From contig NC_060893.1 of the NCBI RefSeq assembly GCF_014805685.1, positions 11,956,273 through 12,020,272 on the forward strand: a stretch of DNA of 64,000 nucleotides. Direction: 5' to 3'. Position 1 is the first letter of the stretch, and each line of letters starts with the position of its first letter. Positions 1 through 15,857 of the stretch are shown in pieces. The notes beneath the pieces were generated by a model. It was not told the origin of the DNA. It searched no databases and saw nothing but the letters and a program-made list of their open reading frames with translations. Source of the stretch: Silurus meridionalis (lineage: Eukaryota > Chordata > Actinopteri > Siluriformes > Siluridae). The position numbers were made by a program, and so were the translations under genes.

Positions 1-351
1 TACTGCACTGATTCCTCCACTTTTATTTGTACCTTGTACCAGCACAGAAAGAAAACCAGCCACCATCACCACCATCTGGAAGGCATCGGACCAAACTACA
101 GCCTTTAGTCCTCCCTGTAACACATACAGACATAAAAAAACAGCTGTGATCTGCTGGTTTTAATGTTCATCTTAGCAGAACGTCGGGTGTTTTCTTTAAA
201 AAGACTACTAAATTGTGCCGCTAACAGCTCCACCTACTCACCAGTGTGCAGTAGAACGTGCAGACAATTCCAGTAGCAAATATGGATCCCCATAGATTAA
301 AACCTGTCACTAGGGGTAGTGTGTTTAGAACATAGGTTGATAGATAGACGG

Positions 352-404
<53 letters not shown>

Positions 405-2459
405 TAGAGTATACAGTGTATGTTAGTGCTGTAAAGTCTACATCTTACCTTGATTCAGAGCTAAAGCTGGAGCATAAACCACTACTCCTGTGTACAAAAT
501 CTGTAAGATGTCAAAACACAAAGTGACCAAATCTGGTCATTAAATTAAATAAATTATTGTTACTTTTTCATAAGCAAACCATTTTTTTACTCACGGTTTG
601 CACTGTGTAAATGACAGTAGCAGCGATACGGACTATCTTGGAGAAGCGTAGCTCGAGATACTGTAAGAAAGATGATTTACATTATTTTCTAATTTAAAAG
701 AAGAATTTAAAATATAAAATATATATTACTGACAAAAGAATTGAGTCAATAGTAAAATCTCTGAAATATATTTTAATGAATTTCAAAATATTTGGTATGC
801 TATAAAATGTTTTTGCTAAAATGACAGTGTACACTTGAGTTTGCGCTTTTTTTTATATATTTATATTATCTATAATTTATTTATTTTTATTTTTTTGCCA
901 AATCCATTAATATGTTGTCTGAACACATGCTTCAATATAAAAGTTTGTGCATGTTGAAAGTTTAACCTTTGTATAAGCAGGTAACAGTCAATATCACAAT
1001 TTGCTTTAAATGTAAATAGGAAGATAGAAATGGTGCAGCATTTATATTACAGTTTTTCTCAGTTGCTTTGGAGCATTTCTCGAATTCTTCTTAATATTTG
1101 CAAACCAGTAAGTGCATTCTCAAAACAATGTGTACAAACAGCAAAACACATTGGATTTTTTTACAAAAGCCTGTACTTTTCTTAAAATCCTTAGTTTATA
1201 TCTCAGCAGTAAGTATTGATCCATCAAAATGAAAGTCCCTTTGTCATTGTTTACAAACAAGATCGTCCAAATGTTTAGTCATGTTGTCAGTATGACGCTG
1301 CACAGTTTTAGTATTTACTGATGTAAACTACGGTTTGGATTACATGCACAAGGCTGAATTTCTTCTGTACGGCATTTATGAATTTCAGCAGCAAAAATGT
1401 ATTTTGTTTGCATATTTGATTTATATTGATTTCAAGAGACCGGACAGGATTCACATTTTTTCTGTACTATATAAGTGTTTATTTGTTTCTTGGTTGTTCA
1501 TCCATTTTTTAAATTTATAATACTTTGTTTTGCTCTGTTGCCAAATGAAGGCTCACAAGATTCACCTTTTGACCTGTTTTAGAGAACCAGTTAGTCATTG
1601 GTTTATCTGATGCCGCTCACTTGCCTTCATTAGTGAAATTCAAGATTTTTCTGCACAATTCATCAATTCAAGAAACATTTCCCAAGAAAAAGTTTAACAG
1701 AAATTTAAGCATGACAGATGATGACAACTGTTTTAACCATTTTACATTCTATTACTTATACAATAAACTGATGCTTATATGTTTGGGGGTTAAGACTATT
1801 TAGGTGAAACTAGTAAAATATATTTTGATCAACATGACATAAACAACTGATAATGTAGGAAACAGCAGTCAATTGTACACAATAGATTAAATGAATGTAC
1901 TAAAGCATTTGCAATTTGTTAAAAGCAACAAGAATTGCTTTTATGGTGTGCACAAGTGATTAAAGTATGTGGAGATTGAACAAGCAGTTTTGAGAATGTC
2001 ATTACTGATCTGAGAAATGCTCTAAAGCAACTGAGAAAAACTGTAAATATTACACTTAAATATTCAATGTTTTAAATATTTTCTTTTTTTTTTTTTATAT
2101 AGTACCTCATATGTGCTGGTGATACCTGACCGGTAGAACACAGGGAGAAAGAGCTCTGCTGTGAAGACCACCATCAATATGTAGGCAATGCCAAATATAA
2201 TAAATGCAGCTCCAAAGCGGTATACATCTGAGGGAGTTCCAATAACAGTCACTGCTGACATGAAGCTGGCTGTGAGAGAGAGTGCCACTGGAACACAGGT
2301 CAACTGCCGTCCACCAACCAAGAATTCGTTCGATGAAACCTTTTTCCTTTCCTTTATGGCAAAGAAGACTCCAATGCCAGAAGATACCACAAACAGGCAA
2401 GCAAACACCACATAGTCCAAAGTTTGGAACATTACCACACCATTGTTTGGATGTCCCAT
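1..2459 (-). CDS. slc5a12: Sodium-coupled monocarboxylate transporter SLC5A12, 5' part
   Basis: Member of the SLC5 sodium/solute symporter family; SLC5A12 is the low-affinity Na+-coupled lactate/monocarboxylate transporter of epithelial plasma membranes. Five coding exons can be read: 2106-2459, 595-660, 449-500, 242-309 and 1-114. All have GT-AG borders and matching phases. They give 218 residues, and the gene continues off the left edge. Residues near 15-35 read [19 protein letters not shown], followed by [25 protein letters not shown] and YRFGAAF, which are the first transmembrane segments of the family. Exons 2-4 carry [31 protein letters not shown] and VTGFNLWG. The AIKERKK stretch and the fibin neighbour favour SLC5A12 over SLC5A8. 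The start is the ATG at 2457-2459; family knowledge allows a slightly later one. Confidence 0.9.
338..406. repeat. (GACA)n/(GATA)n microsatellite
   Basis: Tandem tetranucleotide array in slc5a12 intron 3, with GATA and GACG variants at the left edge. Confidence 0.95.
1047..2046. mobile_element. 1.0 kb DNA element with terminal inverted repeats, in slc5a12 intron 1
   Basis: The first 34 bases (1047-1080) and the reverse complement of the last 34 (2013-2046) agree at all but one position. Weaker inverted similarity continues inward, including CATTCTCAAAA on both arms. The ends read TTACAG...CTGTAA. The interior has only short open frames with no recognisable transposase, so this looks like a non-autonomous DNA transposon. 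I could not fix the target-site duplication, so the superfamily is left open. Confidence 0.75.
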
Positions 2460-3990
2460 TGTAGGTCTGTGATAATATACAGTATTAAATTATTATAATA
2501 AGATTAGAAAATATGCTATATCTATGTGCACAGAAGCCTCTCTTTTGTCTATGTTTGGGACACTATGATCTCTTTGTGAATGATTTTTCTTGAAGGATGT
2601 TTTTGGTACGTTAAAAACTGCTGAGAGCAGACACCAAAGTGCAAATTGCATGAAGAACACATTAACCATTAACTTGTTTTCATTTTTTTATAAAGGCTTA
2701 ATATTGAGATCTTATCAAGTCAAATATATTTCGAAAGCTAATTTCTTGTATGTAATATTTGACTTCACTGTTGTCACTACAGATAAAATAAATTAAACTA
2801 GTCATTAAAGAATTTGTGTTTATGATCAGTGGAGTATTGGTTTATTCTTATCACTTTTCAATTAATTGGTAATGTTTCATAGTGACCTTTTGTAAATGTT
2901 TTCACAGAATCCACTACTCATTGTTATTTCTGCCACTGAAACTACTGGGGATGGTTTTATTTAGTGCATACCAATGAATACAAATTATATGGAGGTAACA
3001 CAATAAATCATATGACTTTATATTTAGCATTTGTTCTTTTGTTCAGTTATGTTTCTCACTCCAATCTCTATAATGGTTAGTTTGTTTAGATTTTTGCGGT
3101 AATTTGGAAGTGTACATAATTTAAAATTTGTTTGAGTTTAGCATTCTAACTCACTTTGACCTAATTGCATTTTAGGCATAGCATTTTCATCGCCTGCCAT
3201 TTAAATTTAGCATTCATGTAGTGCTCTACAAACTATTAGTATTTTTCTATACAGTTGATTTTGTAATCTCATACTGAGGCCTTATATGATTTCTATACCT
3301 TACTTAGATATTTTCTTTAAAATGTAACTTTCCACCAGCACTTTCCAGCTTTCAAAGATAATCTACCATATTGTCCAGCTCAGCTTGTGTTCTGGGGGTC
3401 CCTGGACAAAGTGTTATTGAAGAGTTGGCGGTTTTGATGCTGTTTTCCCCAATCTGTCACACAGTCATTTAGGTTTGTTGCTGACACTTCCTTTTAGATA
3501 CCCTACATTTTGTGGTGTTTGGTCTCCCCGGGCCAGTTTATACCCAAGACTCCCTTGTACTTTAGTAAATAATGTCACCTGAACACTGTGCCTAAAGCCT
3601 CTGCAGTGTTCATAATGACCATCATGCTCACACTGATCATTATCAATTTACAGTCAATTATATCCCCATTTTTTATCAGTTTTCTCTCACATGGAGATTG
3701 ATTTCCTTGTTACTCTATCCTTGGACTTTCTCATTAGGAATTAGAATCCAGATTTCTGTAATGGTGCCTTGTCTGCAGTTGGAAGTACTTTAGAGTTAAA
3801 ACTGAATGTAATAGCTGGTCACACTAAACTGGATTTATCTAGCAGGTGTTTAACACGGCTTATTCAATGTCCAATTAGTGAGTCCTTAACAGCATTTTCA
3901 ATAAGGTTAAGGTTTTACTTGTGGATAATAGTGAGAATGTATTGAGACGTGGATTTATTGTGTGGGAGCATGAATCTGTGGAGTGGCAGT

Positions 3991-4032
<42 letters not shown>

Positions 4033-4068
4033 ATTAGGGGTGTGTGTGTGCTGTAATATGAGAGGAAT
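2460..4068. other. Intergenic region between head-to-head slc5a12 and fibin
   Basis: AT-rich DNA with no coding exon or known repeat that I can recognise. It must hold the promoters of both divergent genes, but no TATA box or other element stands out convincingly. A (GA)n tract lies at its right end. Confidence 0.6.
3995..4027. repeat. (GA)n tract in fibin 5' flank
   Basis: An uninterrupted GA dinucleotide run about 110 bases upstream of the likely fibin start codon. It is probably in the promoter or 5' UTR. Confidence 0.9.
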
Positions 4069-4137
4069 ATGGGAGTGAAAGGCTTTGGAGTTCACACTGC
4101 CATCACATCACTCTCTGCTCAGCACGCGGCGGTAACG

Positions 4138-4761
4138 ATGCTGCCTGTGTTCCAGCCGCTCGCTTTAGCCCTGCTCTCACTGCCTGTTTGTAGCGCAGTG
4201 TATTCTGGCCCACTTCAGGCCGAGATATCGAACGGCACCTTTCACCACTTCTTCGTTCCCGACGGCGACTACGAGGAGACTGAGGACCCGGAGAAATGCC
4301 AGATGCTGTTTAAATGGCTGGACCGCGCGCCGTGTTTAGCGGAAGAGGACCGGGATTCGGTTATCCGCGACGACTTCATCATCATCAAGCAACAGGTCGA
4401 GGACTCGGCTCGAGTTCTGGAGAGTCTCGGAAGAACTGTCTTATACGACCTGGATGGAGAGGATACGTACAGCAAGTACCTGAGGAAAGAGATCGATCAA
4501 ATAACTGAGGCTTTTGCCGGTGTCGAGAAATCCCTCGTGGAGCTCGAGGTGAAATTCAAGCAAGGTCAGGAGTCGGAGCAGAAAGAGGAGCAGGAGTTCA
4601 CTAAAACCCTGCTGAAGCCCATGCAGAGTGTGAGGAGCTCCCTGCAGGAGACAATGGACATCTCCTCTGGCCTCAAGGACAAACACGAGCTCATCTCACT
4701 CATCATTCGCAGCCATGGCACCAGGTTAAACCGACTTAAAAACGAGTACTTGAACATTTAG
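4138..4761 (+). CDS. fibin: Fin bud initiation factor (FIBIN)
   Basis: Secreted vertebrate factor, described in zebrafish as needed for pectoral fin bud initiation upstream of tbx5. It is encoded in one exon, as expected. The protein is 207 residues against about 211 in mammals. Residues 1-20 form a hydrophobic signal peptide ending near VCSA. The conserved block NGT-HH-FVPDGDYEE and DPEKCQ-LF follows, then YDLDGE-YSKYLR, a lysine/glutamate-rich stretch with KFKQGQE, and the C-terminal signature RSHGTRL-RLKN-YL. The same frame is open back to an ATG at 4069, which would add 23 residues. I chose the ATG at 4138 because it directly precedes the signal peptide and matches the family start. Head-to-head with slc5a12, the same neighbour as on human 11p14. 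Confidence 0.95.
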   Translation: MLPVFQPLALALLSLPVCSAVYSGPLQAEISNGTFHHFFVPDGDYEETEDPEKCQMLFKWLDRAPCLAEEDRDSVIRDDFIIIKQQVEDSARVLESLGRTVLYDLDGEDTYSKYLRKEIDQITEAFAGVEKSLVELEVKFKQGQESEQKEEQEFTKTLLKPMQSVRSSLQETMDISSGLKDKHELISLIIRSHGTRLNRLKNEYLNI

Positions 4762-6235
4762 ATTGATTTAAGAAATAATTTTTTATCCTAGTCATTTAAG
4801 CTGCTTTAGACACTAAAAGGTTTGAAGTGATAGTGTGTCATTTTTATAAAAATCTTAACTCAAATAGGAAAGTACAAATATATGGGTTGGGCGGATGTTT
4901 CTGAAGACACCTCAGGAAAACGATGTATCTGAACATTGTTAAGGAAGTGACTATCCAAAAAGTCATGAACTGTGGAGACTAAATGGCACTGTGATACCTT
5001 GATTTACTGGCTTGTTGAGTTATTGTCATTTAAAATATGTTTACTTGCAACGATTTTGTGTTTTCTGTTATGTTTATAATACGTTTGATTCGTAATCATT
5101 ACATAACTTTACCAAACAAAACCTGGCAGTGTGGTAAGACGGAGTTTTGTCCGATTCACATATACGGTGTGTTTATTTGACCCAAAGAGGTCGTTCGGGA
5201 TTTTATTTTACAGAATAAGCTAAGGAGCAGAACCAGTGGTGCTCAGGAAGCTGGTGTAGAGAGAAGGTATTTCCTGTGCCATAGAAAAGTAGCTTCTCCC
5301 ATTACACCACATGGAGGAATAATCAAACAGAGTAATGTAAAGAAAGTGACCCGTTTTTCCCTTTCCCTTGACCTCAGCAGAGTCTAGACAGTTTCCTCCA
5401 GCAAACGCCTCTGCTATGGGATGGTTAACCTGCTGGAATAATCTTCACCCTTTTACTTTAATCAAAACTTCATGCTCATTCCAGACTAAACACCATAATG
5501 ATGTGCACATGCCCTTGTGCCTATCCATGTTAACGTCAGGAAGTATCGAAGCATTTCCTGCTATGTTATTCTCAAAAAATATCTGGTTGAATCTAGAAGG
5601 AAGATGGAATTGCTGACAGCATAAAGTCAGCAGATTTGGTTTTTATTCACCGGCATCTTAAGTCTGTCCATCTGGATGTAATTTCTGGTTGCGGAACAGA
5701 AGAAAATGAATATGGTAAATAATGTGCTTACATGCTTTAAAAGAAAAGGGAACAGCAGAAGAAAAATTTACTATAAATGTGATATATAGTCTTTAATAAT
5801 GTTTCTCAAGGGTTCTCTGGATGGTTAAGGGTTAAGGGCATCTACTGTGAGCAATCACTGACTAGGAAGAAATATACAGTATGACACGTACAAAGTTGTC
5901 TAATCCTTCTGTTTTTAAATTGTTTGATAAATCAAGTCTACAACAAACAGTAGTTATGGTGGAGTGATTTTAAATGCTAAATGTCATATGATTTGTTAAA
6001 CATAGCCAAATATTTAAAAACTTAATATAGATTTTTGTTTTTACATCTATTTCATTTGTCTATATTTGCTCTAACTAGCTCTAACTATATGTCTAGATGT
6101 TTATTATTATGTGGTTATATTTTGCAAAACCCTGAAGCACTATTCCTGGAAAGAGACAGAGGTACCTCTGTGTGTCTGTGTCTGCATAACTGTATGATGT
6201 TTGTCAGAAAGAGAGAGGGTACATGTATAAATATC

Positions 6236-6311
<76 letters not shown>

Positions 6312-8607
6312 CAGTCAGCATTCTCAGTATCTTGCTGGTACGCACCAGCCGGTGCTCATCATAACAGCGCCAAAGCGACTCTATAAACATACACCCACAC
6401 ACATTCACAACAAACGACTCCAGCTACCTCAAGATGAACTGCTAAATGTTCTTTTCTTCACTTTTTATATCTCCATATATCTTTCTAAATTTTCTCAGGT
6501 GAATAAATCTCTTTTTAAACATATGTGATCTGATTAGAGATTATAACTGTCATTTATAATAATATTTTATCAGGGTAATAGTTTTTTCTTGTATAATAAT
6601 CACTGATATACTCTACAATACAGAAAGAAAAACTGCTGATGTACATAATTTCACACTGATATTTTTTTAGCATGCACTAATCCTCTGTGTTGGTGTCTTT
6701 TCCAAGTTAGTGGCATGACAGTGAGTTGAAATAGGGCTCTGCTGCTGTGTCATGCACAGATATGGGAGAGGAAACATCCTGTGCATGCAAGTGCCACTGA
6801 GCCTAGGCTCTGTATAGACCACAATCTGGGACTGGGGCCTGAAGGGATAAAGCCCAAGTACACACTAGAAAAAATGGAGCAGAACCTCCCACATAAAAAG
6901 TCATATCATGCTGGAACAGAAGAGGAATTGTTTAGAGAGATAAAACACCACAGTAACTGTTGATAGTGAGAAAGTAGGAACACCCAACTCAGCTGAAATC
7001 AAGAATGAGGGACAAAAGCGAGCTTGTGAGGAAATCTTGAGAAGCTAAGAAGCGTGATTCTGATTTCCTCTTGTTCCATGTGTTTGCCTCACCTCAAAGC
7101 CTTTCTCCCCCAGAGGACCCTCATTCAAACACACTCCACCATCCAGCACTTCACAGTGCAACCCCCCATTCACACATATACTGTATCAGCACAACCCCAA
7201 CACTCCCAACACTCGCATGACTACTAAATGTCAGCAATAAAGTTTAAAATATTGGAATATGATTCCTAATGGATATTTTTACTTAAACAACACTTGTTTA
7301 ATGTCATTTTAATTGAATTTGGCAGAAAAGTATATGGGAGTAGGGGGTATACTGAGACTCCATTGTGGTGAAAAGCATTTTAACAGAGCACCAGTATGAG
7401 CATTATATAAGAAGTTTCCTCTGTGTTTTGACGGATGTTTATAATAAATTTGCGCTCTGAGGTCTCAGAGCCAGAAGAGAAGCCAAAGAAAATAAAATGC
7501 ATGTTTGAGAGTGTTTACCTACAGTACTTACTCAGATCTGACAGCTCTGATACTGTAGCATTGTTATTTATTACTAGTGACCAGGTCAAAAGAGGAGAGG
7601 CTTGTTGGGTTTTTACTATTGTCTGGTTTGCTATGTGCTAAAGTGACTGATAAAAATGAATGCACTCACATTTCCCGAGTAACAAAAAACACACCCCATA
7701 AAAAACAAACACTGTTTATGGAAATGCAATGATTTACAGTAAATCTCAACCTTCGCTGTTGTGTCACGGACAACTGTCACTGCAAAACAAACAACTGTGA
7801 AATGCCAGAACTTGTTTTACAACCACTTTCTCAAGCAAAATTTAAAGCATACTGGGGTAGATATAGGTCATCTGGACATAGACAGATTTTATCTTGAAAT
7901 AATCAAAATCCAAATATAAATCTCTCACTTATGTCCATTCTTTGCTTTGATGTAAATAGAGAATCATTGAATAGCTACATAAGCACATTTCCTAGAATTA
8001 GAATAGCCTTTTCCCCAGTAGAACAGTAGTTTGAATCTCTCTCACCTGTGTATTTTAACCATTTGTTTAAATATATTTTGAGCATATATATTAATATATT
8101 AAAAATAGTTTTATCATTGTTTTGTCTGCCATATGTGTAGTTTATGTGTGATAACTATATACAGAAATTACGTACACAAAGAGCAACTATTGAGTCAGTA
8201 GGTAAGATTTGATTTAAAGATCCTAAAGAATGTGTGTTAAATTGCATAAAAACAATACACAAATGTTTTGAACATTGCATGGGATTTACAAAGAATAATT
8301 GAAATTAATAACTTAATGGTGGCCACTTTTTGATTGATGTAGTACATTCTGATGTCACAGCCTCTTTTCCAACGTGTCAATACAGACATACACACAGGTT
8401 TTCAAAAATGTGTAGAATGTGTAAAATATTTTGTTGTGTTAACTGAATGTGAGAGTCATGGTCTCTTCATGCCTTGTGTATAGGAGAGTGCGTACCTAAA
8501 ATATGTGATTGTAATCTAAGCACATGAAGAAAGTTAATTAATGTCTAGTTTCAAAAGCAAAATAGGACAAATTGTGCCCTAATATGTGATTCTGTAATCT
8601 TAACAAG
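4762..8607. other. fibin 3' flank and intergenic DNA
   Basis: Holds the fibin 3' UTR and about 3.8 kb of AT-rich intergenic sequence. The short open frames here (for example 5368-5616, 6781-6963 and 7435-7641) show no family signature or splice context. The one clear structure is the compound microsatellite at 6235-6304. Confidence 0.6.
6235..6304. repeat. Compound (GT)n(GA)n microsatellite
   Basis: A GT run passes directly into a GA run. Open frames across it encode only low-complexity peptides. Confidence 0.95.
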
Positions 8608-10320
8608 TCATGTCAAGTCAAGTCAAGTCAAGAAGCTTTTATTGTCATTTCAGCCATATATAGCTGACCCAGTACACAGTTCCTCTAGAACCCTGGTGCT
8701 ACATTAAACAACATAAAGCTACATAACAGAAAGCACAGAGCTAAGGACTAGTAAGTGTCCTCGCCACATAAAGTGCATTGTGTGCAACCTGGTGCAAACA
8801 GTACAAGACAGACAGTGCAAGACAACATATGACAGTGTAAGACAACACATGACAGTATAGGACAAATACACAAAACACAAAATAGCACCGCCAGTAAACC
8901 TACTGTATATTACACAGTGCAGTGTGTAAAAGAGAACTAAGTACAGGAGTGTACCTTGTAATTAATCAAAATGTAAACAAAATGGTTTGTGCAAAAAAGC
9001 AATAGCAGCAGTCAAAAAGATGTGCCAAAGAACCATGTAAACAGTTTGTAGTAATGAAGTGATATAATATGGGTGGTGCTGAAGACATGGACTTGTAAAG
9101 TGAGTACGATTGTGTGTTGAGTCCGGGTTGTACAGATCAGTCACACAGTTGAGTGTGTGTGCATGAGTTTTAGTTCAGTTCTGTGTTGAGAAGCCTGATG
9201 GCTTAAGGGAAAGAAACTGTTGCACAGTCTGGATGTGGCGGCCCGAATGCTTCGGAAACGCTTTCCTGATGGCAGGAGGGTGAAGAGTGTGTGAGGGGTG
9301 TGTGGGGTCATCCACAATGCTGTTGGCTTTGCAGATGCAGTGTGTGGTGTAAATGTCTGTGATAGAGGGGAGAGAGACTCCGATGATCTTCTCAGCTGTC
9401 CTCATTATCCTCTGTAGGGTCTTGCAATCTGAGACGGTGCAGTTCCCAAACCAGGCAGTGGTGCAGCTGCTCAAGATGCTCTCAGTGGTCCCTCTGTAGA
9501 ACGTGGTTAGGATGGGGGGAGGGAGATGGGCTTTTCTCAGCCTTCTCAGGAATTAGAGACGCTTCTGGGCTTTCTTGATGATGGAGCTGGTGTTGAGTGA
9601 CCAAGTGAAGTTCTCTGCCAGATGAACACCAGGGAATTTGGTGCTCTTGATGATCTCCACGGAGGATCCATTGATGATCAGTGGAGAATGGTAGCTCTGT
9701 CCTCTTTTGAAGTCAACAACCATCTCTTTTTTTTTGCCAATGTTCAGAGACATTGTTGCTGATGAGACCCACCACAATCGTGTCATCGGGGAACTTGATG
9801 ATGTGAATCGAGCTGTGCATTGCTGCAGCAGAGTGAACAGCAGTAGACTGAGCACACAGCCCTGAGGTGCCCCAGTGCTTAGTGTGGTGGTGCTGAAAAT
9901 GTTGTTTCCAATCCGGACTGACTAAGGTCTTCCAGTCAGGAAGTCCATGATCAGGTTACAAAGGGAGGTGTTCAGGCCCAGTAGGCTCAGCTTCTCAATC
10001 AGGTGCTAATGGATGATTGTGTTTAATGCTGAGCTAAAGTCTAAGAACAGCATTCATACAAATAAGTCCATTTTGTCCATGTGGGTGAGGGCCAGATAAA
10101 GGGTCGTGGAGATGGCATCGTTGGACGATACGCAAACTGCATGGGGTCCAGTGACGGTGGAAGCTGGGTCTTGATGTGTCTCATGACAAGCCTTTCAAAG
10201 CACTTCATCACGATGGGTTCTTCGGCACAGGAATGATAGTCGTCGCCTTGAGGCACGTAGGAACAACGGCACTGCTCAGGGAGATGTTGAAGATGTCGGT
10301 GAAGACATCCACTAGCCAAT
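8608..10320 (-). mobile_element. L2-type non-LTR retrotransposon (LINE), 5'-truncated and degenerate
   Basis: The minus strand encodes broken pieces of an L2/CR1-clade reverse transcriptase. From the 5' side these are [26 protein letters not shown] (10041-10225), VVDFKRGQ...[11 protein letters not shown]...[14 protein letters not shown]...KKAQKRL (9553-9740) and the C-terminal TAWFGNCT...LQRIMRTAEKIIGV...SHTLHPP...FLSLKP (9175-9474). The pieces lie in different frames with stops between them, so the copy is dead. The 3' end carries the usual fish L2 tail, AAGCTTTTATTGTCATTTC as read on the plus strand, followed by short AAGTC repeats at about 8608-8632. The element begins abruptly near 10320, as 5'-truncated LINEs do. 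Confidence 0.85.
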
Positions 10321-12160
10321 AGACAGATTTTTTTTTAAAGGTGTATCTTAAAAAAAAAGAAAAAGAAAGAAAGAAAGAAACCAATGAAATGCTGTTTAAC
10401 ATGATACAATTGGTAAATATAAAAAAAAAGGCAATTTTTGTTAAACAGTGAAACAAAGTTCTGTTGTAAAGCTAAAAAACATAATATGAATGCAATGTTT
10501 GATCCCATGTTATTGTGTAGCTTTGTTTTCCACTTGATTGTCTGGGTTTCCTCTGGATACTCTTGTTTCGTTCCACTGCCCAAAAATATGTTTTGGCTTC
10601 CCTAATTTGCCACAGGTGTGTTTAGGGTGCTCTGTGATATATTGGCATCACATCCAGTATGTATTCCTGCATCAAGCCCAGTGTTCCTGCGATGAGCTCC
10701 AGATCCACAGCAACCCTGACCGGGCTAAAGATGTTACTGAAGTACACAGTGTAGATAGTGTGTAAATGAAAATAAATAAATAAATAAATTCAACACTACC
10801 AGTAATTGAGGTGCAAACATTCCATAAATATTTTATATGAAAGCATTTATGCTGCTGTGCTACTTAATAATTAATGATTGAAAACAAAATATTTTTGACG
10901 AGATAACGAGCCAAAATCTTTCTAATCCTATTTATTATTTAAACCTAGTGAATGGTATAAATTTTTTTTTATCTGGTGGTTAATAGATCATGTACATTTA
11001 TAACTTCGGAAGAGCTTCAATCCTATTATGGACACAATCTTTTTAACCAGTCACAGAAAATAATCAGTTTATTGTGGGATTCAGGGTTTCTGTTTTATAT
11101 TGATTGTTTCACAATAACCCCAGCCTTGGTCAGATGCATGTTGTGTCAGTTTCTTGGCCACACACTCTTGTCGGGGTTCCAATCTGTGGTAAAGTTGAAG
11201 GGTAGTGAAAAGGCTCAAGCAGTGGCCGCCATCTTCCAGCTGTTTGAAGAGGGAGCACATGTGGACTTTTTTACAAGGACAAAAATACATAGAAAGAGCT
11301 GGTTGCAAAGCACATACTTGGTTGTCCGAAATATTTAAAAGCTTTGTAAAGCACATTTAACTGAGATCCCACTCTATCCATATTACCATAAAAGTTTATT
11401 CACCATTGTAAATGTCCCTCCCATTTTTCTGTCACATATTTTATTTCAATTTTTTATGAACCCCCTTTAAGTTTTTTTGGGATTTCTATTCTTTCATATT
11501 CATATGGTCTTTCATATTGGGACATCATATATTTTTCTTACAGATGTACAAGGACACAATATGTGCTCGATTCATGGTTTGGCATTTATCTTTTTTAACA
11601 ATTGTACATTTCTTGTTTACAGGATTACATCATTCTCTTCATGATGACAACAAATGGATGATTTTGTTCATTTTTATTAGATAAAAGTCTTGATAAATCT
11701 TGTCAAAACAATTCTCCTCTTTTCAAATGCCTATAATACTGCTTTCAATCCCTTTAAATGTTCTTTCATACAAGCCATTTTAAGTCTGTGATATATAGAC
11801 ACACACTGTATCAAGATAAAGGTTCACCTTCACAAAGTTATTTTCCTTCTGTGTTTTTGTACTCTTGCTCTCATTCTGCATTTTTTGCCATAAAGTTGCT
11901 GAAACCACAAATGAAATAACATGTACAGGAAGACACTTGAAATAGTGTTTCTTTTGTTTGTTGTTTCTTTTCCTCTTTTCTACGCAGCAGGCAATGCCAA
12001 AGACACGCCAAGACATAACATTTTACCTAACTAAAAAATTTCAGATTCTTTAGGGAGAAGAAATAAAGCAATGGGAAGAAGGACAGAAAGACACAAAGTA
12101 GCAAAAGACAGAGTAAAAGAGAAGGGAAAGGCAGAACAAAGGAATGAGGGGAGGGAGGGG

Positions 12161-12163
<3 letters not shown>

Positions 12164-12230
<67 letters not shown>
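12164..12230. repeat. (GA)n microsatellite
   Basis: Long pure GA run after a purine-rich lead-in. Confidence 0.95.
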
Positions 12231-12233
<3 letters not shown>

Positions 12234-12525
12234 ATTATGTTAACAGAAAAACATTTAGAATAGAAGACAATCCCAATGACAGATTTCGGGACTGGATATT
12301 GTTCTCAGTTTGTGCTCTTTTCTTTTTTTTTTTTATTAATTTCTCGCCAAACACATGGCAGGTTCATTTTTTGTTTCTTCCATATTTTTCCTTTGTTTAT
12401 TTTCACTGCTCATCATCCTTAAAAACTTTCCCAGGCTGTTATGATTTGAGTTGCACAGGAGCCTGGTGTGACTCATAGAGAATGTATTCATTGTAAAAGT
12501 GTGTGCAAGGGCAAGCGTGCTTAGC

Positions 12526-12530
<5 letters not shown>

Positions 12531-12567
<37 letters not shown>
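12531..12567. repeat. (GT)n microsatellite
   Basis: Dinucleotide run about 200 bases beyond the tmem178b stop codon, probably within the 3' UTR. Confidence 0.95.
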
Positions 12568-12572
<5 letters not shown>

Positions 12573-12691
12573 CTGCATGTCCTTCTATGAAATTAAATCC
12601 TTCAGTCTGTCTTTCCATGACATACATGCACATGATTGGATAGGTTGTGTCTGGCATCCTGTGGTACGTATTTATATGGGTTATGTACTCA

Positions 12692-12694
<3 letters not shown>

Positions 12695-12764
<70 letters not shown>
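12695..12764. repeat. (GT)n microsatellite abutting the tmem178b stop codon
   Basis: About 35 GT units. On the gene's strand it is (CA)n and starts eight bases after the TGA stop at 12773-12775, so the 3' UTR should open with a long CA repeat. Confidence 0.95.
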
Positions 12765-12765
<1 letters not shown>

Positions 12766-12772
12766 AAGTCCA

Positions 12773-15857
<3,085 letters not shown>

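Larger units (their letters stand above)
10321..12772. other. Intergenic DNA downstream of tmem178b
   Basis: AT-rich sequence with several microsatellites and the probable tmem178b 3' UTR at its right end. One unassigned plus-strand open frame of 120 codons lies at 10976-11338; it has no domain I recognise and no splice context. Nothing else is supported. Confidence 0.5.

Noticed and set aside
4069..4137. Upstream ATG as the fibin start
   Set aside because: It would place 23 residues before the signal peptide; family members start directly at it.
8608..8632. CRISPR-like short tandem AAGTC repeat
   Set aside because: Eukaryotic context, five-base unit and no spacers; it is the variable tail of an L2 LINE.
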